Shown here in pieces: positions 35,820 to 49,324 of a stretch of DNA of 64,000 nt. The position numbers and the translations under genes were made by a program. This DNA is from Heliocidaris tuberculata (Eukaryota > Echinodermata > Echinoidea > Camarodonta > Echinometridae). Position 1 is the first letter of the stretch, and the number at the start of each line of letters is the position of its first letter. Location of the stretch: positions 7,401,655-7,465,654 of the forward strand of contig CM046838.1 in the NCBI GenBank assembly GCA_025618425.1. Reading direction: 5' to 3'. Under the pieces are notes generated by a model. The model made no database searches. It had not been told where the DNA came from and saw only the letters and a list, made by a program, of their open reading frames with translations.

Positions 35820-38800
35820 CGAATCGTTCGAATCGTTCTGGCCGTCATGAAAAGAAGATTGATAGCAGCATTACTGGCCAACATATTGACGTATCCCACC
35901 GTCTTGGCCCTAACATTAGTTTGGAAACAGAAGGAGGATATTCAGAGAGAAAACCGAGGAGTAGTAAGCCTATTTTCGTGCTTTTTGCTATAAAAAAAGG
36001 CGCGGGATAAAGCGTACAAACTACGTAAAAACTAAGGGCCTAAACGACGTGAAAGTGAAAGATCTTGAGCTTGGTCTGAGGTCCGAACAGAGCATTTATA
36101 TAAATGAGAACTTATTGCCCACTACAAAACGACTTCTCTACAGGGCTAGCATAGCGAGAAAGGAGGCAGGCTACCGCTTCCTATGGACAAACAATGGGAA
36201 AATCCTAGTGAAGAAAGGTGCTGATTCTACAGCAATATTGATCGCCTCTGAAGCAGACCTTCTCAAGATTAAGAAACAATAATTCCATTTACTGATCATT
36301 AACAATTATACGAACTCTCTGTGATTATGATAGATTTTGACGGTAATTATTCATCTAACACAATTCAGTCTTCTGGATGGTCACCCGAGGAATTTAATAA
36401 TAACTTTATTTCTTGTTCTTGTTTTAATGTCAATTTTAGTGTTTCACATATCATTATTCGATCCTTAAGTAGAAATTTTGAGAGTTTCAAAATATTCTAC
36501 CTAAATGTTATTAAACATGAACTCAGTATTGTTGGTTTATCAGAAATTTGGCAAATAAAAGAGGACAGTTTATTTTCTATTCATAATTATAATTTTGAAC
36601 ATTCATGTCGTGAGAGTGGTAGAGTGGGTGGTGTAGGAGCGTACATAAGATCAACCTTCAAATACAATGTTCTGGAAATGAATGTTTGTCATGTAGAATC
36701 TCTCTGGTTGCATATCCCTATAGGAAATAGATCTTTTACTCCAAAACTCTAATTATAGTGGCAATTATATACAGGAAACCAAAAACGAATCTAGATGAAT
36801 TCCAGGAAAGTTTTCTGAATGTATTACACCAATGCAAGATAGACAAACACAGTTGTATTCTGATGGGAGATTTTCTCGTTGATATTGGTATTAAAAACTC
36901 AATGATAATTCAGTAAACTTATTTACATCACCTCTACAATATCTAGGTATTGAACAGATTATAAAAACGCCTACTCGTATTACAAAATACTCCAAAACTC
37001 TAATTGATCACATTTATACGAATATAGATGTCTGTAATATTCATGCGAGGACATTAATTACTTATGTTTCAGACCATTTTCCAGTCTGTGCCTTATTCAA
37101 AAATGTGTGTCTTACCAAGTCTTGTACAAAATCTCCTCAAGTAACTTTGAGGAATTTTAAACGATATCAGAAGTCTTCATTCCGTTAAGATCTTGTATCT
37201 CTACCTTGGAATGATGTATATGAATGTAAATAAGTTGATAAAGCATACTCAAATTTTCTCGCTCTATGCATAAAAACTTGTAATAAGCATACACCGTTTG
37301 TTACAAAATCCTATTCCAAAATACATTCTCAATCGTGGATAACAAAGGCAATTCGCAAATCGATTAAGACAAAGCATCGACTGTATTCCAAGGTTCTCAA
37401 ATCAAACTTTGATCCTGATGTGCACTTAAAGTATAAGAAATATAGAAATATGTTAACAACAACTTTACGAAAGGCAAAATAAATACATTATGGGGACTAA
37501 TTTCAGAAGTACAAAGGTACATGTAATGCTTGTAAAACTTGGAATACAGTCAATGAATTATTAGGTAGACAAGATGGTAGCAAGGCATCATTGGAGAAAT
37601 TAAACTATGATGTAAATGGTGTACAACGTGAATATAATAACCCTAAAGAAGTTGCTGAAATTCTTAATGATTTCTTTGTTAATGTTGGTCATAACTTAGC
37701 TCAACAAATCCAGAACGCTAATATGAAATTTGATCATTATCTATGTGATCCAGTCCAAGAATCTTTTTCCTGGCTTCCCATTACTAAGAATGAAATAGAA
37801 AATGTGTTGAAAGATTCTGATAGAAAAAAGGCGTGTGGGCATGATAATGTCCCGATGAACCTTATTTGTGATGGTGCTGACTATATATTTCAACCACTTT
37901 CATTTGTATTCAACTTTTCACTGCAATCAGGCCAATTTCCAAATTCAATGAAAATTGCGAAAGTGAGTCCAGTTTTTAAAAAAGGTGCCAAAAATCAACC
38001 AGGTAATTATAGGCCCATATCGGTTTTACCAGTTTTGAGTAAGATTTTAGAAAAATTGGTTAATAATCGCTTGGTAAGTTTCTTGGAAAGAAACAACATA
38101 TTGTATAAGCATCAATATGGTTTCAGAGAAAAGTATAGTACCCAACTATAAGTAATAAACTTGATAAATCAGCTGATACAATATCAAGATGAAGGGAGAC
38201 CAACTGTTGGTATTTTCATTGACTTTGCGAAAGCTTTTGATGATATCAATCACACTATATTATTATCTAAACTACAGAATTATGGTGTTCGCGGACTCGC
38301 ATTGAATTGAAGTGGTTTAGAGATTACGTGCATGGTAGGTCTCAATATGTACACCACAGTGGTGCAACTTCCTCGCTTTCACCAATTGTATGTGGGGTTC
38401 CTCAAGGATCTGTCTTGGGACCAACTCTGTTTTTGATATACATTAATGACTTACCTAAATCATCTACCTATTTCAATTTCAGACTATTTGCAGATGATTC
38501 AAATATGTTTCATGCATTTCCCTCCAAGTAAACATTGATTTATCAGACATTACCAAAAATGAGACTTTTTGATTGGTGTGATGCGAATAAAATAACAATA
38601 AATATCAATAAACCAAATTGCATGGTTATTAAATCCAAAAGAAAACGGGTAAATATGGAAGGTTTAATCAAAATGAAGGGCCACGTTCTGAATGAGGTTG
38701 AAGTTGCATTCTTTGTTGGGATTCACATCGATAATTATTTAACCTGGAAGAATCATATAAATAGAACATGTACAGTGCTCCGCAAAAAAGTTGGAATTAT

Positions 38801-41800
38801 GTATCGGTTGAGGCACTTTGTTCCACGTTACATACTATTATTGTTGTATCATTCTTTTGTTCAGCCACACATTTTTTATGGCCTTGAAGTCTGGGGATGT
38901 ACGTATAGTTCATTTGTCGACTGAACATTCATTATACAGAAAATGATTGTTAGGGCTATTACCTTTAAGTGGAATATATGTCACAGTCTGCGCCTTTATT
39001 TCTCGCATTGAAAATCTTAGATATTTACAAGTTGCACAGGTTTCTAACTGCTAACTTCATGTATAAGTTAATACATCGACAACTTCCCCTTTCTGTATAT
39101 GAATATTGCTAGTTTTTCGATCACAGTTATGGCGAGACAAAAAGATAGCAAAAGTCTACTTTACCAAAAGTAAAGACTGAGCATGGAAAGAGGTCAATTT
39201 CATTATATGGTTTTTATATGGAATTCATTGCCCTTAGATATTAAAGAGAAACCCTCTGTCAAAACATTTTGTAGGAAGTTAAGAGAAACGATGCTAATGG
39301 AATATCTAGAGTGATTTATCTCAGTATATGTATTTGTTTTGTCCCCCCCCCCCCCCTTGGTATTAATCTAGTCCCATCCTGTAGCTTTATAGATATTTTG
39401 TTCGTACTCAGTGAACAAATTTTTGTTTGTGCTTTTATCATGTTTATTGATGTTGATTGCGTGTGTATATAAATGCACTTCTTGCCAATATTTACAGTTT
39501 TAACTGATTAGACCTTATTTGTTAGAGTATAATATGTATTTTTAAGAAGTATTTACGTGTTTTAAGTAGTCTTTACTTATGTCACCTTTACATAATTTGT
39601 CAGGGAACCACATATTCATTAGCCATTTCAGCTATTTCGTGGTCTCCCATTACCATTCACATTTGTAAATACCTTGTAAATATGTTTCAAATATATATAT
39701 ATATATCATTAGCAGGTTGACTTTAGAAGATGTTTGTCATTTGAAAGTTATCTCATATGACGAATCATTCAAGGAATTTGAAGGTAATTGATAAGCAGCA
39801 TTAATTTAGAAAATATATTATATCTATAGCAGGCTGACTTTACAAGAGTTTCTCCATGCCTTTTGTACACACTGCCTCGCACTTGCAATATTTCAGAGTT
39901 TTATTTATCATTTTTATTATTCAAGATCTATGGTTGTATGTTCTAGTTATTCTTATTTTGATCGTTTATTGTTTTGTACAAATTACTTTGTAAGTTGATC
40001 AATTTCAGCTGTACAGCTGCATGTTCTTTTATTACAATAAACTGAATCAAATAAAAAACGATGAGGGTTCTGCATCCATTTTGCGTTACAAGCCCGTTTT
40101 CGGAGTATATACCTGTGCTTGGTTAACTGGATGAAAGGTAAGGGAAGTGTGTTATAATTGTTTTCATTTCTATAATACAAATCAAGAAGGTATATTAGTT
40201 TTACTTCCAAATATGATATAATTAGTTTTATTAATGTTTAAGATCAATTTGTTCGCTTTCATCTATCCAGTTACTTATTCTATTTATTTGAGTATTTACA
40301 AGATCAAACAAAATCTTCGGATTAGGATCTTCATAAAAAAAAAAAAACTTGTATCATCTCTAAATAATATATTTCAATATGGTAAGTCATTGATTAAAAT
40401 TAGAAATAACAGAGGACCAAGAATGGAAACTTCAGGAACTCCACTGTAGTGATTTAACTCCATCAATTAATGGTCATTAATTGTTAAGAATTACTTAGGT
40501 AACTCGAAAATAGTTCAAGTGATCTACCGCTTATTCCACTGTAATACAGGTTGTGTAATGAAATTGAATGATCAATGACATTAAAAGCCTTTGTTAAATC
40601 TGTGAAAATAGTTAAATTAATAGTTAATCTTTAAGTCTTAATAGTAAAATAAGAATGTGAATGCAATTCATCAATACAACGTTTTTTCATATGTAATAGG
40701 CCGGGTTATTCTTTACGTTTGCAAAAGATGAAAATAGTGAGAAAACTGGTAAGCGGTCACTAATATCACTCAATAAGATACCCGAATTGATGGAAGTAAT
40801 TTTATGAAAATTTTGTCCAATAAAGTAGCAGATGTAGAAATTATTCGGGTTGGACAATCGATGGTTGGTTGTAAATAAAAACTAAACAAATGATCTACAA
40901 AAGAATCGACTTTTTAGTAAACATCTTCTTTTTTTTAAAGTCTAAGATTATATCACCCATAATAAGGCGCGATGGCTCAGTGGTAGAGCAATGGTCTCGT
41001 AACTGGAAGACCCTGGTTCGAAACCAAGTGGATGCGCTTTAGTTCCCTTTAGTAAAGCACTAATTCTCATTACGAAGTCCCTCGGAGAGAGGACTTAAAG
41101 CCGTCGGTCCCCTGGTTGCTTACTTAAAAGCATACACATGCTTTCTTAGCAGTCAGGTATTAAAAATAAACCACAAAAGTTTTCAAACTTTAATAGCAAT
41201 TGCATGACATTTGATTAATTTTATTCAACAGATTCGTAAAATCATTAAGGAACAAATCTATCGTGGAGGACGATAAATGACACCAATATTTTTTTTTCTC
41301 ACATTTAGCATTTTTATTGCTTTATTAAAGTTTGAAAAGTTTTGATTGTCGAATAATCCTCGGATCAAACTATATTTCATATGCATGATATGAAAATGCT
41401 TTAGAAAGGTTGAAAATGCCAACCCTGTCATCTCGTAGAGAAAAAATGACTGAAGATTTTGGCATTGCATATAGTGTGTCACTCGTGGTTCTCTTTGGTG
41501 TTGTCCGTCTTCTTTTGTTCATCTTTTTCTTTTCTCTCTTTTCTGTGGCGATAAGTTAATTTTTGGGGGGAGGGGGGTGTTCCAGTTATTATTTTTGGTG
41601 TATGCGGGGATGTGAGGGTGTGTGTGTATGCGTGTGTATCTTTTTTTTAAATGTATACTTGCTATATAAATTGTACAGAAATTTTTTTGAGGGGTTTGCA
41701 AAATACAAGCTTTGCTTTTTAGCATTCCCCTCCATTTTCAGCATTTATTTATTATAATTATCTTAGAAAATTACACTGAATGAAAATTATTGTTATTACA

Positions 41801-44800
41801 TGCATTTTGTTCATGATATTATTTAGGATGTATTTACGTTTGTTTTTATATTGTTGAAAATGGTTCATGATATTATTTATGATGTAATAACGTTATATTC
41901 TGTTGAAAAATGGTTCATGAAATTATGATGTAATTACGTTGTTATATTCCGTTGAAAATGGAAAATAAATGAAATGAAAAATGAAAAATGAGATACAGTC
42001 ATCTGTTGGGAATTTTTAAAAATATCAAACTACCAAGTTTAGATGAAAAAATCCTTTACTCGTACCCCGCAGAGAAGCAGAACTTTAAGTAGAAAATGAT
42101 ATGTACTTGATATTTGACTTGAAGAATAATACCTTCAAATTTTGTTTTCTGTTGCAGGACTCGTGGTTTTCAGTGGCAATGTATCAGCTAGGGCAGGACT
42201 TGAGTATGAGATATTTGACCTCACTCCCTATTCCAATTACAGCATAAGGATTAGAGCGTGGAACTATGAGCTGGCAGGGGTATATGGTCCTGATGTTTGG
42301 GCACAGACTGATGAAGCAAGTGAGTTGTATTGTTCCATAAAGTTCTGTCTTTAAAATAATGAAATGATTTAGAGACGAAATCTTTTGTTTCCAGGTTTTC
42401 TCGGGTTTTTCTTTATATAATACATATATTTACCATATTTCTTCTTAAAACACGATAAAAACCACTTTCGAAAAATAAACTCAAGACAATTTCAGTAGCC
42501 CTGTCTATCACCTTTAGAAATGTGCGAACATTACAATGGCGTATTACGTAATCCGAACAAGATTCCTATGGGCAGTACAATAGGCCTTTGAAATTGCCCT
42601 TGAGTTTATTTTTCGAAAGTAGTTTTTATCGTGTTTTAAGTAGGTCTTAAGCCTTCATAACAATATAAAGAGATCGATACTCAAGTTTTAATTTCTTGTC
42701 GTGAGATATGACGTGATAGTTGTCATGATTTTAAATATTATGGTGATGGTACAATATCATGATATTGATTTTGCAATCTATTTTCTACAAACGGTGGATC
42801 CTCTATAAGGATATTATCAGTATCACTGACATTGTTAATAAAAAAAACATAAAACTAATTTGTATTATCTTATGGTGTGACGTAATGTAGCTACAAGTTT
42901 ATGTGACCATCTGTCACAGGGTAGGGCCAAAGCTCTATCCGATGACAGTATCAAGGCTTCTTCGACAAGAAATAACAAATGCAAATAACAGAAAATTATA
43001 TTTCTTTAATTACTTTCAAAGCTTCCGGTATTACAGCATGAATTAGCAAAGGAACGTAAAAATATTGAGAATTTTCAAAAATGAATTGTTTACAGATATG
43101 ATATGGCTGAACATCAACTTAAACATAAGCATGTAATTCTTTACAGAGTAGGCTATAATCTATCTTGTATCGAATCTGTCTTGACATGAGCTTGCTTGAC
43201 CTTGTCCCTCGGTTTTCTAGTCTTTGCCCAGCCAGACCCTCTGTTACAATGTAGAAAATGAAGAACAGCCTCTCTGTCCTTACTCTATCCCAAAGCTTAG
43301 CACGAAGCCTAACTCCAAACTAAACACTGTTAATTCAATTGAGTAAATAAACACTCATAAGAATTTGGAACTGATATTTTATTGAAAAATCATCTAATTG
43401 ATATGATTCTTTCAGTTAGGATAATGATCTAGGTAATCTTTCATATCCCAATAACACACAAAATAGACATCTTTGAATTAACTAGCTCAGACGATTACAA
43501 ATAGGCATACCACATACCATCAAAAGTATACGGTGTTGACATGGAAAACAAATCCATTTAGAAATTGTATTGATGTTATGGCAACGTCTGTAATAACAAG
43601 TCATGATAAAACAATGAAACATCTCACAGATTCACATATATGATACAATCTTTTCATCTCACATCTTTCCTAGAATAATAATATAAGTTAGAAAATGTAA
43701 TTTTGACTTACAACTTTCGTTGGTGTTGGAATACCCAGTCAACTGTTTTCTCTGGACCTCGTCCACAACTCCTCCGAGTTATTAAGAATAAACTTTTTTT
43801 AAAAAGTATGATATTATAAAGCAGAGATAATTTAGCATTGCGCTACCACTGACCACTATAGAAAGGTGGACCAGTATATCGAACCTGTGTCGAACCCCTT
43901 CAGCAATTTGTCTTGAATCTCAAAAAATGCTGGTCTGATATTAATTATTCCAGTTTCCCAGTTTTATTCAGCCTTATAACATATAACCCTATGTAGGACC
44001 AATCAGTATTGTTCTCCTTTTCTATCAGGACACCTCATTGGAGAAAAGTACATTTTACTTAAAGAAACTATATTATGATTGGTTGAAGAAGTTTTACCTG
44101 AACCCACCTAGTTTGATTCTGAGAAGACACACCAGAGTTCGAAAATAAATGTTTGTTCCCCAAATTAAAGTTTGACTTGCCCTTGTCGTTTGAAGTGATC
44201 TATGACCAGTATTGGCGAAAGTCTTTAAGGTATTCCCTTAACGAATCGATGGTCTGTCTATTAACACTTGTCTACTAATAAGCTCCCTACTTCCCCCTCC
44301 GGGGAGGGGGGGGGGCACTCAGTAAATAGTGTGAGGTGGGTATGTACCGCGGAGAAGAACCCCATTTTTACACTCAAATTTCTATTGAAAAGCATACAAT
44401 TTTTTTCTTGTTGAGAAAAAGAAGAGAGAAAATCGTTCCAAAGCACTGCTTTTTGTCATTCCGTCGTTCCGGCCGTTCCATTTCCCCCTTGAAAATTAAA
44501 CTACTCCCAAGGCATGCAGTTTTCACCCCCCCCCCCAAAAAAAAAACAAACAAAACAACAACAACAACAACAACAACAAACAAACAAAACAAAAGAAAAA
44601 AAACAAAATAGATAAATGAAACTAAATAAATAAATAAAATAAAAACAGAACAAAACAAACAAAAACACAGTTCCGATGATCCTTATATTTCAATAACATC
44701 TAGTTCCGTAGCATCATATTTATATTGTAATCCAGTTCCAAAGACCCCCTTTTTCCAAAATTTTAGTAGTTCCGAAGATCATCCTTTTCATGATACGCTA

Positions 44801-47800
44801 GTTCCGAAGCCCCCCCCCTTTTTTTTTTTGTCTTGCCAGTGGCCCATACCTACCTCTTTTGGGGTCGAGTGCCCCCCCCCCCCCCCCCGGGCTTCCCCTC
44901 TGTGACGGATCAACTCTTCAAGATTAATTACTATGGTCATGCAAAAAGAGAGATTCATCTTCTAAAGGGGTCTGTGACCCATCTCATCTGGTATAGGTGT
45001 GACCCTATAGTTGTTTGACCTATAACCTGTACTGGAAAGCTAGGTCAGAAAAAGTATGAAGTAGCCTATAGAGCTGGCCACAGGAGCGTTTGCATGGAAA
45101 ATTATACATTGTACTAAGTCACCTCTTGACACCATCATAATGTTAAGAATTGCCTTCGTCATGCATGTCATGTGTGTATTACAGAGCCCGGGCCACCGAT
45201 CGGAGTAATACTTCCATCCTCTGACCAGGAGAGCATCACTGTGGAATGGATGTCACCAAACCCTCCTCTAGGCAGGATCATAGGTTACTATATTCTCTAC
45301 CGGGAGACGAGTAATGCTGGTGCCACACCTAGTAATGTCAGCATACCGTGTCGGAATGGCCATTGTTTGGACATTAACTACAGGTTTTCTGGGATTATTC
45401 CCAATCTCCAGTCTGATACAAATTATTCTGTTCAGGCAAGTGCTATCCGTGAAGACGTTAATCTAATCGGAAATATTACTGACAGTGGGAACAAAATATA
45501 CACAATTCAATCAAAATGGGATGAAAAGTACTACAAAGTTGAAAAATCGTTTAGAACATAGAAATTCTAAAGCTTTTCGTCTTGCGCTTATCAGGTTAAA
45601 ATGCAATACTTATCTCATCCGTATATATGATTTTCCCTCCATATTTTGGACTTGTACATGTATGCTACCGAATCAAATTCCATGCTCAGTATATTTTGTA
45701 TATTGTTGAGGCAGTATCAGTACAAATTGTTCATATAGGTTTCATATGATTGTTAATGATTTCTATACTTTGGTGATTGTACCCTATTATGTGTTTATGA
45801 ACAGAATATTGATGTGCCTGTATATCAATGATGTTTAATGATTTTTTTTTTTTTTTTAAATGCAATAAGGAACAGAATTAAACTATGGACATAATGGACA
45901 CAAAACGGGGGTAGGGGGATAAGCACTGATTCATTCCGAGGGGAGGGGGCAGGGGGAAATTTGCCCCCCCCCCCGACAGATTTTCAACCATGAACAAAAA
46001 AATAACTCACATAACAGTATTTTTAGGTACTCGTTTTGAAACCAACCGTCAAAAAGGTAAGCAAAGCTAATTTGAGGGCACATGTAAAGCCAAACAAGGT
46101 GAATTTGAACACCTCTGTTATATTAATCATTGAAACAAAATCTGAAATATCTGAAATATCTTCAAACATATGAATCATATCAATAGTTTATGCATCAGTT
46201 ATAAAGAATAAAGCTGTCCAAAAAAAACTGTCCAAACACTTTCAGTCGAAACGTATTGAGGTAATGAATTTCGCTCGCTCGCAAATATCTATGACTCATT
46301 TTGCTCTTGCTAATGACTTTACAATGGATAAAAATGAAATTAAATCAAATACATAATTTGCAAATCATGAATAGATGGGTGAAATTAACATCGGACGACC
46401 TGAAATTTTTTTTTTCTGGATCACCATTGGCTCGGATGTTTTTTGCCCATCCCCCCCCCCTCCCGCCCCTCCCCCCTGAAGCCAAGGTCTAGATACGCCA
46501 CTGCACTGATATGATGTCGAATATAACGGGACGATAGCATTTAGTTACACAGTCAAAGGGCTAATGGTTAGAATAACACCGCTTCCTATACAGTCTTTTT
46601 CCTGCCAGAAATTTCTACGGGCACTTTCATTTTTTCCGTTTTACTCCATTGACCACATGACAAAAAAGTTTGAATATGTCCTTATTCCAAGAAAATTCAG
46701 TAGACGGTATACATTGTTAGATTAAAAGCAAGACGCTGGAAACAAGCGGGAGAGGCAAATCTACAGGTATCCTCGGTTTTCTAACATGTCTGATGAAAAT
46801 GAAGCACACAAATATGATGAGAACTCGGTCCTTTTGAAATGTGCGAAGATTACAGTAATTTATTGAATAATCCGGACATGATTTCTACAAGCAATACATT
46901 AGGTTATGTACATTGACCTTGTGTTTATTTCTTGCGATCGTGTTGACCTAATTCTAAAAACCCATCGGACCATTCTGCAGAACAATATAGTTCTAAAGTA
47001 CTAACAGAAGTATTGAAATTTTAGTAACCAAGTATCTGATGAAGGCAGGGGCGTAGATAGCGGGGGGATGGGGGTTATGCATCCCCCGACTTTTCGAGTG
47101 GGGGGATCGTGTGTACAAACACCCCCCCCCCCACCCAGGTTTCACCCTACCCCCCCCCCCAAAAAAAAAAAAAAAAAGTGGTGGAAAATATACATTTCTA
47201 TATTATGTTGTAGATAAATATATCTATTAATTTTATTTTAATATATTCTTTATTTCATTATAAATGTCATATATCTGTGTACAATATTGTAGATTTATAT
47301 GAATTTATCAATATTTATCTACAATGCTGTCGTGCCTTCTGATTTTTCCCGATATATTTTTACACCACTAGAAAGTGAAAACCATCTACTTCAAATTATA
47401 CAACATGGGTGTTGATCTGGGAGTGATATGGAGGTATAATTTTTCTTCAATGAAGTGGGGGGGGGGGGGTGCTGGCCTGCATGTGTTACCATCCCTAAAT
47501 ATGTTTAGAAGTGATTTTTTTTTTTTCGAAGCCACAATGCAGAAAAATTATTTAGATTAAAAGTACATGTAATTATTCTGGATTTAGAGGGTTCAGTCGG
47601 TAACTTTCCTTTATAATGCAATTCTGCAAAACTGAAATGAAAATATAGTCACAGGAATCGAATGTGGTGGAGAAAGAGGGAATACATCACACCCAATATT
47701 TATCGAGGATGATGATGACCTGTGTCATCATCACCCAACTATACATAGAAGAATTATGAAATGACAATCATAACATATAGGCCCGGTCAGAAGCACCGCT

Positions 47801-48445
47801 CCGGGCGTTGCATGTTGGCACAGTGCCCCTTCTTTTCCCTTTAACTTCAGATAAGTGCCCCCCTTTTTCTTTCGAGTAAGTCCCAGTTCCATATTCTCTT
47901 AAGTGTCCATTTTGATAATTACACCTCATTCCTCACCTTACCTTTGATAAATGCTCCTGTTTCAACGAGAGCATTTTTTCCCTGTTTAATCCCTTTTATT
48001 CCTTTTAATGTAACAAGTCATTTTTTTTCCTTTGTAATAATAGACACTGATTAAATTTTTCTACTTTATATAAGAACATTTTCCCGTTTTTATAAATGCC
48101 CCTTTTCAGGTGTTATAAGTGCCCCTTTTCAACTTTGATGAACTGCCTTTTCTACCTTTTCTACACATTCATTTATTTTTTTTGATAATTGAAGTGTCCT
48201 TTCCCCACGATAAGTGCCACGTTTCCCTTTTCCATAAGATGTGCCCCTAATCCAAAGTGACTTAGAGCCAGTATTCCAAAATGCTCGCTCGCTACGCTGG
48301 CTCGTATTAAAAGTATAGCTTATCAAATAAATTACAATGTAATTGCAATTGTTTGCTCGCTCGTTCAATATTCAAATCGTACTACAAAATTGCATGATGC
48401 TAAAGCATGATGCTAAAGTTGTATCTTGGATACACCGTCACCCCA

Positions 48446-48519
<74 letters not shown>

Positions 48520-49291
48520 AAGGAAATAACATATACAACAGCTTTGGCAACTCTCTTGGAAATAATTATAATTGTGAGAAATGAAAATGAGAGAATAATG
48601 GTTGCGTAGCTTAAATCAAAGATCCCCAGAGCTGTCCTCCCTTTTTGAATTTTTGCAAAGGTTGAAAAAATGTCTCCGCCGGGAATCGAACCCGGGCCGT
48701 TGGCTTAGAATGCAAAAATTGCAAAATTGCAAGAATTGCAAAAATTCAAAAAGGGAGGACAGCTCTGGGGAACTTTGATTTAAGCTATACGCAACCATTA
48801 TTCTCTCATTTTCATTTCTCACAATTATAATTATTTCCACGAGAGTTGCCAAAGCTGTTGTATATGTTATTTCCTTACAATTGTTTATAATGATTATTAT
48901 TCTAATGTATACATGTATCTCAAAGCATTCGCTTGGATCCAGCTGAGGCATGCGGCTTATCTTTGTTCAAAACTTACCTGCCCCCGACAAAGGAATTTAT
49001 TAATAAGGTTGAAGATTTGTCAATCTGTCGGTCAATTGAATCTGGTGTCGCCGAAATCACTGACCCGTCTCCGTGGTCTAGTGGTTAAGGCACTGGCGTT
49101 CTAAGCCAACGACCCGGGTTCGATTCCCGGCGGAGACATTTTTTCAACCTTTGCAAAAATTCAAAAAGGGAGGACAGCTCTGGGGAACTTTGATTTAAGC
49201 TACGCAACCATTATTCTCTCATTCTCATTTCTCACAATTATATATATATTATATATATATATATACGTATATACGTATACACCCCCCCCCC

Positions 49292-49324
<33 letters not shown>

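Noticed and set aside
45436..45561. Continuation of exon 6 to the stop at 45559 as a terminal exon
   Set aside because: It would truncate the receptor in mid FN3 domain; a good donor at 45436 and an in-phase FN3 exon at 49513 fit better. A minor isoform is not excluded.
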